Positions 45,661 to 57,582 of a stretch of 64,000 nucleotides of DNA are shown piece after piece. Made by a program: the position numbers and the translations under genes. A model generated the notes under the pieces. It had not been told where the DNA came from, made no database searches, and saw only the letters and a list, made by a program, of their open reading frames with translations. Origin of the DNA: Amia ocellicauda (lineage: Eukaryota; Chordata; Actinopteri; Amiiformes; Amiidae); the NCBI RefSeq assembly GCF_036373705.1, contig NC_089855.1:3682501-3746500 (forward strand). Reading direction: 5' to 3'. Numbering within the stretch: position 1 is the first letter of the stretch; every line of letters begins with the position of its first letter.

Positions 45661-47067
45661 CATTTCTTTCATAGTTTCCTTTTAAATTTGTATTGGATGT
45701 GATCAGGGTTCAGATTAGGGGGGGGATTGGGGGGGTTGAACCACACTAATAAAGACTTGGACCACCCCGAAAGAGGCCAAAATAGAAGGAGGTGGGGGGT
45801 TGAAACATGAATATATCGTAACTTAAATTGTTACGATAGTTGCCCACCCCCCGTTCTCACAGTTTTTGACCGTCACCACCCCCAGCTCTCACAATTTTTG
45901 CTGACTCCCCATTTGTCATTGTATAATTCACACTCTAGATATGATGAGAAAAAAACAGCAACATAAAAATCAAATGCTGTCAATTTGACCGATTGAGTTA
46001 TTAAAATTTGAATTACTCTGTGTTCCTAAATATACTGCGCATACCTGTTCGTGACTTTTCCTAAATATATGTATTAAACATGCCTACAGCGTTTTAGCTG
46101 CATAAACACGAACATAAATAAGTTTTGAACACATTTACCTAGAATAGCCAAAATCGGGTTATTTTGACCAGTCATTTAAATACATAATAACTCAAATATA
46201 ACGCATGATCCTGCCTTTTCTTTACAATAGAGTCAGTCTGGCGCTCAAGTGGTGATCTCTACCTGTTTACAGTCTTTCATGTGCTTGAAAAACAGCTGCA
46301 GCTGATACAGTGATTACCACAAATAATCATGGATTGGAAACGGAGACTGAAGAGAGCTCGTTTTGGACCTGCCGTGTATATGAACATGACTGATTCAAGG
46401 GCATCAGTGATACTGGGAATGACAGATCAGTTGTGGGTTTGTGCCAGTGCTGTGAAAACACTGCGAGTGAAATGCAGGTCCAAATGGCACCGAGTGCTTT
46501 TACTCCACTGATCAATACACGATCAATACTGCACGGTACAGAGTGCAATAGCGCAGCACATCCACCAAAATCATGATTCACGGACATTATCAGTGGAGGA
46601 GCATTTATTGTGATGTTATATATTCGTGGAGTAAAAGTGTTACCTGGAGAGGCTGTCAAAATGCAGTGTGAGGTATGATCTCATGCAGGAAAAGTGCAGA
46701 AACGTGTCCTGTGTGTAATGTACGAGCTGTCAGGTATGCAGGCTGAATATATAGTAAATAGTTTATTGAAATATAAGGCTACAGTGAATACAAGCAGTGT
46801 ATGTTGAAAACAAAGTTTACACGGTGTTGAAAATGTTTAGTGTACAATTATGTTTTGATGAATGCAATCGTTATGTTTGAACTATAAAATATTGCTTTTG
46901 AGCATTATTCCAATATTTACATTTACAGTCGCTTGGAGGAGGCGAGTGGGGAGAAGGTCCAGGGCGCACCTCATGGGTTTGTGAATTAGTAGGAGAGAGG
47001 AAAGTTCAGAGTCCGTAACATGTTAAAATGAAGAAAATGAAGCTCTCCTTGGGAGAGGAGGGGGGAC
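45661..47067. other. Intergenic, nothing recognised
   Basis: It includes G-rich runs near 45718-45740 and short C-rich runs. No gene was recognised; a 60-codon frame at 46329 lies across a 110-codon opposite frame and both are probably chance. Confidence 0.45.
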
Positions 47068-47564
47068 TGTTAAAAAAAGTCACTGACACCTGTTAGTTTA
47101 TCTTCATTTATTGAAAGTTTCACACAGCCTTTTATATATCTACAAACAGTATAGCAAAGGAGTTTCGGGGCAGTCCCGAAACTGGATGATATCTTCTTGG
47201 CATATGTCCAGGGCAGATCCGAAGGAAGCAATAATTAATAAGGTATTCTTTATAATTAGTTTAAGCATGGAGGCGTTGATATCAAAGACACAGTACAAAG
47301 CATGGTAAACAAAATTTCATAAGGTTTTCTATGTAATTAGTTCAGACATTTAAGCACTGGTACCAAGGACACACTGTACTAATAAGAACGTATTAATAGA
47401 TCATTTCAGTTCGTTACCCAAAGAATTTCCCACAGCAGCAGAAATTGTTTTCATCTGCCACACAGATAAGTCTGATTAGAGAAATCATAATAAGGGCAGA
47501 GAAATCCTAATAAGAACAAGTTTTAACTACTAACTTACTGGAAAGTTTCTTATATTTTCTAACA
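47068..47564 (-). mobile_element. Solo LTR, minus orientation
   Basis: The ends are TGTTAAAAAAAG and TTTTCTAACA. On the minus strand TATATAAAAGG (47129-47140) is followed by AATAAA (47107-47112), in LTR order. No matching target duplication was found. A purine run just before 47068 on the plus strand could be read as a polypurine tract for the opposite direction; I prefer minus because of the promoter and poly(A) order. Confidence 0.5.
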
Positions 47565-47754
47565 CCCCACTGTGTATATAGTTCATTGGAACACAGTAGA
47601 GCTTGTGGCCCGTCTCCTAGCTGCGCTAGTTGAGAAGGAGGTGACTGCACCTGTGTTAAGTGGAGGGGCACAAGAGCTTTGTATATAGTTTGCTTGTTGC
47701 AACAAACCATTGTCCCCTGTAAAGCATGACTGACATCCTTGCTCCTGGGCATTA

Positions 47755-48175
47755 TGTATGCTGCCCTTCTGTCGCGAAGCGTAGAGCTGCGGAAGACAGG
47801 GAAGTAGAGGACCGTGGAAGAGGTGGTCAGAAACAGGCTGAGGTCAAGTACCAGAAATACGTGGCAAACGAAGGCAAGGCAGAAGGCGTAGGCGAGGTCA
47901 CAGGCCTTGGTTCAGTAGATCAGGCAAATGGTGTGTTGAAGGAAAATCCAAAAGTCAAAGGTTGGCAAAACAGTAGACCAAAACAAAGGGAACTGCTCAG
48001 AAATACAGCTGTGAGGCAAACAAGAAATTGCACTGAATGAGAACCATGAAAGGGATTAAATAGGGAGGCAGATGATCAGATTATAGCAAGCAGGTGTGTG
48101 GTAAGTACTCTGGTTGATTATGGTGCTAATTCACAATGGTTGAATGTGGGGAGCTGAGAGGGGAGACTGGTAAAG
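47755..48175 (-). repeat. LTR-like repeat, second copy
   Basis: It matches 19939-20345 (GAAGACAGGGAAGTAGAGGA, GCAAGCAGGTGTGTGGTAAG). A TATTTAAT box lies near 48055 on the minus strand. It ends near GAGACTGGTA, as the other copy does. Confidence 0.5.
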
Positions 48176-49212
48176 GAAACATGAAACAAATTCATGTTTT
48201 TCACAACCCCCTGGCAAGCGACTAAGGGTATGAATTAATTATGATTCATGGTTATTTAGGGTCTTTTTTTGTCCATGATTTTCCTCATGAATTCATGCCT
48301 AATTCCTTTTTTAATCATGTAGTCATGTGTTTTTCCTGTGTTGTACTATCAGAATTCATGAGGAATTAATGAGAGGGGGGAGGCAGGAAAATCCCCTCCA
48401 GAGGCGGGGGTAGGAGTGCTGAAAGCTGGGTACTGATTTTTGACCATTTTGGGCATTTCTTCCCCTCCAGAGGGAGTTAGGTGACCAAATGCCCCGTAGA
48501 GAACCAGGAGAGGCCCATGGGGAATTACCTTTCTTCCAGGGACAGAGCATGAGGCAATTGAATCCCAAGCATAGCCCCAGTGTGGTTTGGAATCGATTGG
48601 AGCATTTTCGATTTTCCCCCCATAGGGATTGAATGGGAGTTAGGTGACCAGGCGTAGCTAGGTGACCAGATGGCCCGAGTGCAAAAAATGACAATGACAT
48701 TTAATCCAGAAATAAAGTTTGGGATAGTCCTGGTGAGAGTCCTAGCCACAGCCCCAGTGTGTTTTGGAACCGTTTGGGGCATTTTACATTTTCACAGTTA
48801 GGTGACCAGGCGGCCGAAAAAAATCTCCTTTAGGTGACCAGGGGCCTCATGTATCAATGCTGCGTAAGCACAAAAACTTTGCATACGCTCTCTTTCACAC
48901 TCACGGTCATACTAGCAGTGAAATGAACGCAAGAATGTGCATTCCTCCATGCCAAATTCATGTCTGGCGTACGTACATTTCTCATGCTTTTTGTCTGTTG
49001 GCGACTCTTACAGGCAATGAAGTGAAGTTGCAAACATTACACTACGAATTGTTGTATCGCACCACCAACTGTGAGAAGCATTGCTATTAATTTGCAATTT
49101 ATAAAATAATTAAAATACTATTGTCACACGAGCCTTACGGGAATATTCTATCAATTATGCAAGTAAGTAAGAACATATAAAAGCATGTGAAGATTTATAC
49201 AACCCTTAGTCT

Positions 49213-50308
49213 ATGGCAATGGCAGCATTGGCCTTATTAGAGGACTTTGCTAATGGCAGAATCCGAGGAGAACGAGTTTTTAGGGACCACAATGATTTTC
49301 TGGCCCACGATGCTGACTGGCTTATCAACCATTTCAGATTTCCAAGGGCTATCCTCTTGGAGCTCTGTGCCGAGTTGGGTCCGAATTTGGAGAGACAGCG
49401 AGGAGCCACGCAATACCCGCTCCCCTGCAGGGGCTGACAACACTTGGTTTCCTGGCAACTGGTTCTTTCCAAAGGGAACTGGCAGACCGCTCAGGAATAA
49501 GCCAGTCGTCTTTGAGCCGCGCAATGCCAGCTGTATGAGACGGGATCATCTGCATGTCTACCAGGTATATAAGGTTCCCATACAATGCAGTTGACCAACA
49601 TTAAAGCTCAATTTGCAGCGATAGCCGGTTTTCCTAATGTAATCGGAGCGATTGACTGCAAACACATTGCTATAAAGGCGCCATCTGTAGAAGAATTTGC
49701 ATATGTGAATCAGAAACATTTCCGTTTAATAAATGTGCAGATAATATGTGATGCACAAATGCGCTTAACAAATATTGTGGCAAGGTGGCCTGGGTCAACC
49801 CATGATTCATACATCCTTACAAACAGCATGGTTGGGATGAGGCTCCAAGCTGGCAGTGTGCGCGATGGGTGGCTTCTTGGTGAGTGATGCATTTAAAGTT
49901 ATGGTTCTATCTAATTTTATTTGTATTATTGTTTTTGCCGTATAATTATTCAACTGCCCGCCCATCAGGAGACTGCGGTTATCCACTAAAGACGTGGCTG
50001 TTAACCCCCCTCACCAACCCATAAAATGACCAAGAGCACAGCTACAATGATGCCCATTCTGGCACTCGGTCAGTTGTACAGCGGGTGATTGGGCAGCTGA
50101 AATGTCGGTGGCGCTGCTGTTATACCGCCCTGACAAGGTGTGCCGCATCGTGCTGGCCTGTGGTGTGCTGCACAATGTCGCGCACAGGCACGGCATACCA
50201 CTTGGTGAGGTGGCGGCACCGCCGGATGATCCCGACCCAGGACCAATGTATGTGCAGCCCAACCAACAAGTCATTCAGGCCCGTCAACATGTGATTGCGA
50301 CAATATAA
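49213..50308 (+). pseudogene. Harbinger nuclease (HARBI1-like), broken
   Basis: The frame starts MAMAALALLEDFANGRI at 49213. It is lost near 49435 by frameshift and resumes near 49585 with NIKAQFAAIAGF. Catalytic Asp residues stand in GAIDCKHIAI and GSTHDSYIL. An 89-base intron with GTGAGT and CATCAG ends (49880-49968) keeps the frame into GDCGYPLKTWLLTPL. The third catalytic residue, Glu in the family's VERxxGxLK segment, is Gln here (VVQRVIGQLK near 50080). It is inactive both by frame and by catalytic loss. Confidence 0.88.
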
Positions 50309-50640
50309 ATGGTAATCTGAGACAAAGTAAATTTTTTGACCAATTGTACCACTGCCTGTTCTGCACACACTTTGTTGGTGCACAGCAGTTCTCCGCTTAA
50401 CTTCCACCTTTATATCAGACAATTTCTTTTTAAGGTCATTTACAGTGCGATTTTCAGATCCCACCGCATTGACGACGTCAGCAAACTCTCCCACTCATTT
50501 TTTTTCCTTTTGTTATTAAATCCAGAGGACAAAGTTCCAAATAAAATATTTTTTCAAGTTTCTACCTCCGATAGTAGCACCTGCAATTTACTTTCCGTAA
50601 AGGTTCGTTTCTTGCTGCGGGTTTTTGCCACAGTGGACTC
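50300..50640 (-). pseudogene. Harbinger Myb/SANT-like protein, frameshifted
   Basis: Minus-strand frames read TRSKKRTFTESKLQVLLSEVE near 50600, then KRKKNEWESL, then FADVVNAVGSENRTVNDLKKK near 50480 and KVEVKRRTAVHQQS. This is the Myb/SANT-like DNA-binding domain that brings the nuclease to the element ends. The pieces lie in at least two frames with a stop between, so it is dead. Its opposite orientation to the nuclease fits the family. Confidence 0.82.
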
Positions 50641-51059
50641 ATTACCATATTGAAATGTATTTAATTAAGGGAGGAGACAGGGTGGGGTGTTGTGCTCGTG
50701 CATGTGCGCTCAATTTCACGTTAATTGGGATGTACAAACAGAATATGCAAGGGGTCCTGCATACGCAGAGATTCATACATCTGTTTTTTTGTGTGCGTAC
50801 GCACATTTACAGCTTTGTCCGTACACAATGTTTTAGTATGCATTCAATGCAAGTCTTTGTACATGAGGCCCCAGGTGTCCCTGGAAGAAAAAAATGATAA
50901 AAAATAGAAAAAGGTATTTAATCCAGAAACAAACACTGGGGCACAGCTCCCAAGAAGCCCAGCTACTGCCCAGCCTTTTTCTGGAGCCATCGGAGCACTT
51001 AACATTTTTGAGTTAGGTGACCAGGTGGCCGGCCGGAAAACGGAATAATTTTCTATCCT

Positions 51060-51639
51060 AAACAAATGTGTAAAAGGTATTTTTGTAAAGACTAATAAAA
51101 AGAGCTGCAATTGTTTTTTCCTGATATATTAAAGTTTTGGTTGGCTGTATGAACTACTGTGAAAACATTTGAGAATTTTGTGCAGTGTTTTGAGAAAATG
51201 ATGCATGTGATTTTTAATTTGTATGAAATTAAGGAAAACTTACAATCTGTTTAGAACAATTACAAAGTGTTCAGATCACCGTGTTAACTGTTTTGAGAGC
51301 AGTCACCTGAGTTTGGAGAAATGTGTCAGATTGATTGGGAGAAACTAAACAATTTCTCACTTTTTCTCAAGTGACACTACCCTGTTATTGTTTCAGACAC
51401 CACATAAAAGGAATTTTGGTGGGTTTAAACTTTATATGAAAAAACTGAGGCCAAAAGAAAAATGAAATAACAAGGTTATAATGTACATGTAGATGTAATT
51501 AACATAGAACGCATGTTTTAATTTTTCTCTCAAACTTTATTATTAAATTATTACATTTCTTTATGTACAAGACTGTCAACATGTGTGTGCGTGTATCTGT
51601 TATTGTGCATCAGTATGTTTCTGTTATTATTATTATTTT
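51060..51639. other. Intergenic, nothing recognised
   Basis: AT-rich, with several near-repeats of GTGTTTTGAGA/CTGTTTTGAGA-type sequence. No gene was recognised. Confidence 0.4.
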
Positions 51640-51830
51640 TATTATTTCTTCCTTGGTAGAGACTCTTATCCAGGGCGACTTACAGGATACAAGAGCAATA
51701 CAAAAGTGCATGAAAACCGTTAACAATTACAAATTAATCAAAATACAATTACAGAAGTGAATAGGTAAATATACAGTTAATATAAAATACAAGTTCTGCA
51801 TCCTAGTTTTAATAGCTAACACATACAGAC
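51620..51830 (-). repeat. L2-tail-type short repeat
   Basis: On the minus strand it ends in GTAAGTCGCCCTGGATAAGA followed by an AAT/ATA-rich tail, the same 3' end as the L2 at 55330-55430. The part beyond (TACAAGTTCTGCATCCTAG) also occurs near 39660-39740. It could be a SINE that borrows the L2 tail. Confidence 0.65.
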
Positions 51831-52344
51831 AAGAAGCGTTAAATATGTGCTTATGTGTTTGTATCAGAATGTGTGTGCGTCTGTGTGTGTATATATCAGA
51901 ATCAGACTGTTTGTTAGTGAATTTAGCAAGTTACTTAGCGCACTCGACACGCCCTGTCTGCAATCAGAAGCGTTACACTATAGGCTGTGATTATGTAGCA
52001 TTTGTTTAACATTACTGCAAGCTATTGTTCAGTGTAACTGCGTGTATCTGGCACTGTCTTTGTCTGTATTCAGATATTAAGCGGCCATTAATTGTGTTAT
52101 TAGCAGTCCTGCGTGGGAGGGAGGGCCATCCTGACCAGCCTTGTATCATTCAACGCAACACAGGTGTGCACTGTCCTAAGTAGTTACAGGTGTCGTATTT
52201 AACCGCCCCCCCACACCTCAGCGCCAGCAGCCTTCAGTGCCCCCCTTCTGAAGGGCCCCCATCTCCAAAGGGCAGGGACTCTAGCTGTGGGGACTCCAGC
52301 GAGGAGAAGACTGCGAGGAAACTGCACAGCAACAACAGACAACC

Positions 52345-55048
52345 ATGACGGTCTCTCCGATTCCTGTCCTGCTCTCTCCGTCTTCTCGGTGTGCACCTGC
52401 GCGCCATTGTTTCCCTAATCCCTCCAACCTCATCTCTCTGCCTCTCCCCTCCTCCTCCCTCCCCTCTACTGCACTCTCTGGGGGCCTGTGGAACTGCCAC
52501 TCAGCTTCCAACAAGGTCGACTTCATCTCCGCCTTCGCCTCCCACTAGTCTATGGATTTCCTCGCTCTCACCGAGACGTGGATCTCCCCAGACAACTCTA
52601 CCACCCCTGCTGCCTTATCCTCTCTGTTCGTCCTGTCCCACTCCCCTCGTCTTACCGGGCAGGGAGGAGGAACAGGGCTCCTACTCTCCCCTTCTCTCCT
52701 CTTCTCTGTCCCCCCCCCTCTCTCCTCTATCTCGACCCACAGCTTTGAATTCCATGCAGTGGAAATCACCTCTCCCTCTCACCTCTTCCTTCTAGTTCTC
52801 TACTGTCCACCTGATCCACTCACCTCCTTCCTGGATGAACTCGACTTTCTTCTCTCCTCCCTATCCTCGCTGTCCTCACCTACCATCCTCCTGGGAGACT
52901 TCAACATCCACCTCTCCAACCCTTCCTACAGTGCCGGATTTCTTCCTCTCCTTCACTCCTTTAAATTCTCTCTCTCCCCGTCTCCCCCCACTCACAAGGC
53001 AGGCCGCAAGCTTGACCTCATCTGCTCTAGAGGCTGCTTCCCTTCAACACTCTCTGTGACACCCATGGACATCTCGGACCACCACTTCATCTCCTTCTCC
53101 CTTTCCCTCCCCTCCCTCCCCACTCCACCCACTCCGTCCGTCACCTTCCGCCGTAATCTCCGCTCTGTCTCCCCCTCCACCCTTGCCTCCACTGCCCTCA
53201 CTCTCTTACCTTCCATTGACTGTTTTTCCCATCTATCTGTCGACTGTGCAACCTCTTTGTTATCCTCCCTCACCTCCTCCCTTGACTCTCTCTGTCCTCT
53301 CACGTCTCGTCCTGCCCGTCCCTCCCCTCCTCAGCCTTGGCTCTCTGCTGTTCTCCGCTCAACCCGAACTAGTCTGCGTGCCGCCGAACAGAAGTGGAAA
53401 AGGACCAAACTCCCAGCTGCCCTTGAACTCTACCGCTCTCTACTGTCTACATTCTCCTCCTCACTAACCTCAGCCAAGAAGTCTTACTTCCAATCACTCT
53501 TTGAATCCACTGTCAACAACCCCCACAAACTCTTCTCCACCTTCTCCTCCCTCCTTGCCCCCACTCCCCCTCCTCCTCCCTCTCACTGCTGATGATTTCG
53601 CCTCCTTCTTCTCCTCCAAGATTGCAGACATCCACAGGCTCTTCAATACTCCACCCCCCTCTCCCATCACATCCAAACCTCCCTCTGATCAAGCTTCCTT
53701 TTCTTCATTCTCACCCCTCTCAGAGGCTGAAGTTTCTGCTCTCCTCCTACGTCACAAACCTACAACGTGTGCCCTGGACCTTCTCCCTTCTCACCTCATC
53801 CTTCCTCTCAAAGACTCTCGAGTGGGCGGTCCACTGTCAGCTCTCTGACTTTGTCCCAACACTCACTCCTTGACCCTCTGCAATCCGGCTTCTGCACATC
53901 TCACTCCACTGAGACGGCTCTCCTGGCAGTGACTGACTCCCTCAGCTGTGCTCAGGCAGCCTCCCTCTCCTCAGTCCACATCCTCCTTGATCTATCTGCA
54001 GCATTTGACACCGTCGATCACTCCATCCTCTTCTCCTGCCTCGCTGACCTCGCTGAATCTCTGGGACTGCTCTCACCTGGTTCTCCTCCTACTTCAGCGA
54101 CCGGTCCTACCAAGTGACATGGCGAGGCTCCTCATCCACCCCCCAACCTCTCCTCACAGGCGTTCCCCTAGGCTCCATCTTGGGCCCGCTCCTGTTCTCT
54201 CTCTACACTCGCTCCCTGGGCCCCCTCATCGCATCCCATGGTTTCTCCTACCACTTCTACGCTGATGATGCCCAGATCTTCCTGTCTTTTCCCTCTTCCG
54301 ACCCTCTCATCCCCTCTTGCATCTCTTCCTGCTTGTCTGCCATTTCCGGCACTCGCACCACTTCAAGCTCAACCTCTCCAAATCTGATCTCCTGTTTTCC
54401 CCCCACTCTTCCTCACCTTCTGCTGACCTCCCCATCTCGATCCCCTTGGAATCCACCACACTCTCTCCTTCTTCTTCTGCTAAAAATCTAGGAGTCACCC
54501 TTGATCCTGCGCTCTCCTACACCCAGCACATCACCACGCTGACAGGCATCTGCAGATTCTTCCTGAGCAACATACGCCGGATCCGTCCCTTCCTCACCGA
54601 CTACTCGACTCAGCTGCTCGTCCAGTCACTGGTCCTCTCCCGCCTGGACTACTGCAACTCCCTCCTGGCCGGCCTGCCTGCATCCACTACCCGCCGCTCC
54701 AGCTCATCCAGAACTCTGCGGCTTGTCTGGTGTCTCTCTGCCCTGATTCGCACACGCTACTCCACTGCTCCGCTCCCTCCACTGGCTCCCGATAGCGGCA
54801 CGCATTCAGTTCAAGACATTGACCCTCACCTCCTGCTGTCTCGACCACACTGCACCAAGCTACCTTCAGTCACTCGTCTCTCCATACATCCCCTCAAGAC
54901 CACTGCGCTCCTCCAGTGCCAGAAGACTAACTTCATCTCATCTCCACTCTCCTTCCAACAGAGCCGCTCCTTCTCACACCTGGCCCCTAAATGGTGGAAC
55001 GACCTGCTCACCGAAGTCAAAACAGCAGAGTCCTTGACCTCATTCTGA
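52345..55048 (+). pseudogene. L2 ORF2 (endonuclease and reverse transcriptase), broken
   Basis: The endonuclease is read in 52488-53200: a stop at 52546-52548, then MDFLALTETWIS, GGGTGLLLS, VLYCPPDPLTSFLDEL, ILLGDFNIHLSN and ISDHHFISF. RT motifs follow in other frames: [34 protein letters not shown] (near 54000), [16 protein letters not shown] (near 54155), the catalytic [10 protein letters not shown] (near 54255) and [16 protein letters not shown]. Several frameshifts (near 53590, 53860, 54110, 54350) and stops make it inactive. Confidence 0.88.
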
Positions 55049-55347
55049 CGCTTACTCAAGACACATCTTATCCAACAGTACTTGTAATATTAGTCCTTTT
55101 ATCCCCGCTAGATAGCACTTCACAGTTTTATTATGCTTCTTGCGCTTTTGATTGTTTTCCTCCTTGCTCCCTTTCCCATAGCCCTTGACTGTGACCCTAC
55201 ATCTTGACATCTTGCTTGTTTAATTTGTAAATTGGAATTTGTAAAATGTATTTTGAATTGCTATGTTTAGTTTAATTGAATTTGTAATGATTGATGCCTT
55301 TTACTTAACTGTATTTTTGCACTTTGTTTTACACTTAAGTTGTAAGT

Positions 55348-55380
55348 CGCCCTGGATGAGGGCGTCTGCCAAGAAATTAA

Positions 55381-55429
<49 letters not shown>
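55348..55429 (+). repeat. L2 3' hairpin and (AAT)n tail
   Basis: GCCCT and AGGGC pair around a GGATG loop. UnaL2-type LINEs use a hairpin like this for recognition of their own RNA. The AAT microsatellite follows directly. Confidence 0.8.
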
Positions 55430-56989
55430 GTAATAAAGAATGTGTGTGTACGGGCGCCGTTCGGTTTCAGAATTGGAGGGGACATGCATTTCGTAAAAAC
55501 GGGAGATTAGGTAGTTTTATTATGCACACACACACACACATACACTGTTCGATGTTCATATAATTTTTTAGTGTGCGACTCTCCATATTGTTGTACAGTT
55601 TAACACTACCTTACACTGATGTATTCTCCTTGCCTACATATTAGGTCACTTTCTGTTACTGCCGATCTCTGCAGATCTGACCCAGTGTTCGTAGAATCTG
55701 ACCATTTAACCAATTAATTCAACGTATCTCTGCAGATTCTGCGCAATACCCTTGCTGACCTTATGATCATAGAGCTGTGCTATAGACTGGAAAAGCATTT
55801 CCTTAGCAATGGTCATGCCAATCACTGCAGAAGCTGGTTCTGTTTATGCAACACGATGACGGTGTGTAGAGAAGCGGCGTTTCAGTTTTTGTTTTAATTT
55901 ATTTTTATCATAAAGACAATGACTCGAGTCAGATGGAGACTTTTGTGTTTTGACTCGAGTCAAGTCACATTGTAAATAGTTTAATGGAATGAAAGGATGC
56001 TGATCTGATAAGATACAGCCAAAATGTTGCAATGGGCAAATTGTTTTAATTTATCATGACAGTTATTATTTTATTAGTAAGTACTTTCGATTGGCCTAGG
56101 AATTTAGAGTCTTCGTTTTTATCTGGTGTCAAATATCAGAAGAAATAATAATTGCTGAATAATTGCTAGGGTTTATGTAACTGTGATTGACACAGAATAT
56201 ACTACTCGTGTGGTTTACTGAGATTCAGATATGCAGGCATTCAATAGAGGGGAGGGCTGGCAGACTGCTTTGACTTGAGGACAGTTGCAAAGTTTTCAGG
56301 TTTTTGGTGGAGAAGTTCTGGTTCTGGTTCCGTTCAGTCTTCTTGTATTTCGTCTCCTTGGTTTCTTCTCCCAGGTTGTACCACTTCCAATTGTGCCACC
56401 CCCAATTGCTAGTTTTAGCTTTCTGTTTTTATACATTTTAGAAAAATAGATTCTAACCTCTTTCCTTCCACATTTCTGATTGGTCTGGTTTGGGGTAATA
56501 CAATTGAAATTTGAATCAAAGCAGTCTTTGCCCTTCCTCTCCCTTGATTCCTACAGAATGTGTGCTGGGGGTGTGATGGCTTTGAGGAATGTGAAAAATG
56601 GTTTCAACTCTATATTGTCAAGTCTTAGTTCTATCAATTACATTTTCAAGTCCCTCAAAGCATGACGTTACAGTTGATACCAAACAAGCTAGGTGTTCTT
56701 TTACAGTAAAGTTAAATTTGAGTCTTCTTGGAATTCCGGGGGGGCTGGTCTGATGTCCATGTCAGTGGTGGATCAATTAGGATGTGTGAATAATTATCTT
56801 ACCAAATGCTAATGTTGCATTGTATGCGAAATATAAATGGTCCAATGGTTGTTTTAGTTAATGGTCTTTCTTTTAAGACCAAACATGCCTTGAGCATGTT
56901 TTGGTTCTGAGGAAGAATTAGTTAAGTGTCATTAACTTAGTTTTAAATCACCTTTTATTGTTTGTTATCAAACTGAGGAAGAAGCTGGG
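55430..56989. other. Intergenic, nothing recognised
   Basis: It includes a short (CA)n run at about 55525. No gene was recognised. Confidence 0.45.
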
Positions 56990-57554
56990 TGAAGACTTTG
57001 TATAGGAAGTTGAAGAAAGTGTTTTGTGATAATTATATAATGTTTTATATTAATACTAGCATTAGAAGTAGTTTGTATACAGACTGAGCAGATTAGATTT
57101 AGCAGGACAAGTAAAGGGTCAACAAGGTTGATTTGTTAGAAACTCCTGTCAGTAATAAAAGATCACACAGTGCCGAAATAGCCTACAGATGTCTGCTGAG
57201 AATTTATTTATGACTTAATCATTTCTCAAGATAGGCAGAAATTGTTTCTGTTAATGAGTGATTGACACTAGGTAAATGACGATTGTGGGATCGAATCTTC
57301 CTAGTGCACATCAAAGACAGACATCTGCTTTTTGTATCCATCACCTCTTCACGGGAGGACAGATCGTAAACGGACCCGGACCTGTATCTTCTGATTGGAT
57401 GAACAGCCATAAGATGTTACGTCATTTTTCCTATAAAGTTGTACTCATGTCTGTAAACATTAAGTCCTCACTGAAGGAATTATTCCTGACTCGATTAAAG
57501 TTCTATTTGCTTTATCTCGACGACTTCTCCACTTATTTCCGAGACAGTTCTACA
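56990..57554 (+). mobile_element. 5' LTR of LARD-like element
   Basis: TG start and TACA end. A CCAAT-type GATTGG lies near 57394, TATAAAG near 57432 and an ATTAAA poly(A) signal near 57493. The same order occurs in the 3' LTR. Confidence 0.88.
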
Positions 57555-57557
57555 ACT

Positions 57558-57582
57558 TGGTGTCACGAACGAGGATCTGAAC
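57558..57582 (+). promoter_or_regulatory. Primer-binding site, probably tRNA-Leu type
   Basis: TGGTGTCACGAACGAGGA, then TCTGAAC, resembles the leucine-tRNA site TGGTGTCAGGAGTGGGAT with a few changes. It lies three bases after the LTR end. A good splice-donor form (AGGGTGAGTAG) follows near 57608. Confidence 0.6.

Larger units (their letters stand above)
48842..50871 (+). mobile_element. Harbinger (PIF) DNA transposon
   Basis: The ends are GGGCCTCATGTA and its complement TACATGAGGCCC, flanked by CAG at 48839-48841 and 50872-50874; a three-base CWG duplication is known for fish Harbingers. It carries a nuclease on the plus strand and a Myb/SANT-like gene on the minus strand, the standard two-gene set. 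It sits inside the tandem repeat, right after TTAGGTGACCA. Confidence 0.92.
48460..51030. repeat. Degenerate tandem repeat, about 155-165 bp period
   Basis: The landmark TTAGGTGACCA recurs at 48477, 48640, 48797, 48830 and 51013. Between landmarks come shared parts, such as ATTTAATCCAGAAA, CCCCAGTGTG and GGAGCATTTT/GGGGCATTTT. After taking out the Harbinger at 48842-50871, the spacings are about 163, 156 and 150 bp, with one extra short landmark. At least four degenerate units are present. Confidence 0.75.
52080..55430 (+). mobile_element. L2-clade LINE, near full length
   Basis: It holds an endonuclease, a reverse transcriptase and a 3' tail with the L2-type hairpin (GCCCTGGATGAGGGC) followed by GTCTGCCAAGAAATTAAA and an (AAT)n run (55381-55429). 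The left boundary near 52080 is approximate. The coding part is C- and T-rich (TCCTC runs), unlike the AT-rich flanks. Confidence 0.87.

Noticed and set aside
47050..47067. A purine run before 47068 as a polypurine tract for a plus-oriented LTR
   Set aside because: TATATAAAAGG and AATAAA are ordered for a minus-oriented LTR, so the run is probably accidental.
52281..53303. Several minus-strand frames opposite the L2 endonuclease
   Set aside because: They are low-complexity E/R/G-rich shadows of the TCC-rich LINE coding strand.
55381..55429. A CRISPR-like array in the AAT and TA runs
   Set aside because: These are simple microsatellites without spacers; nothing in the window has repeat-spacer structure.
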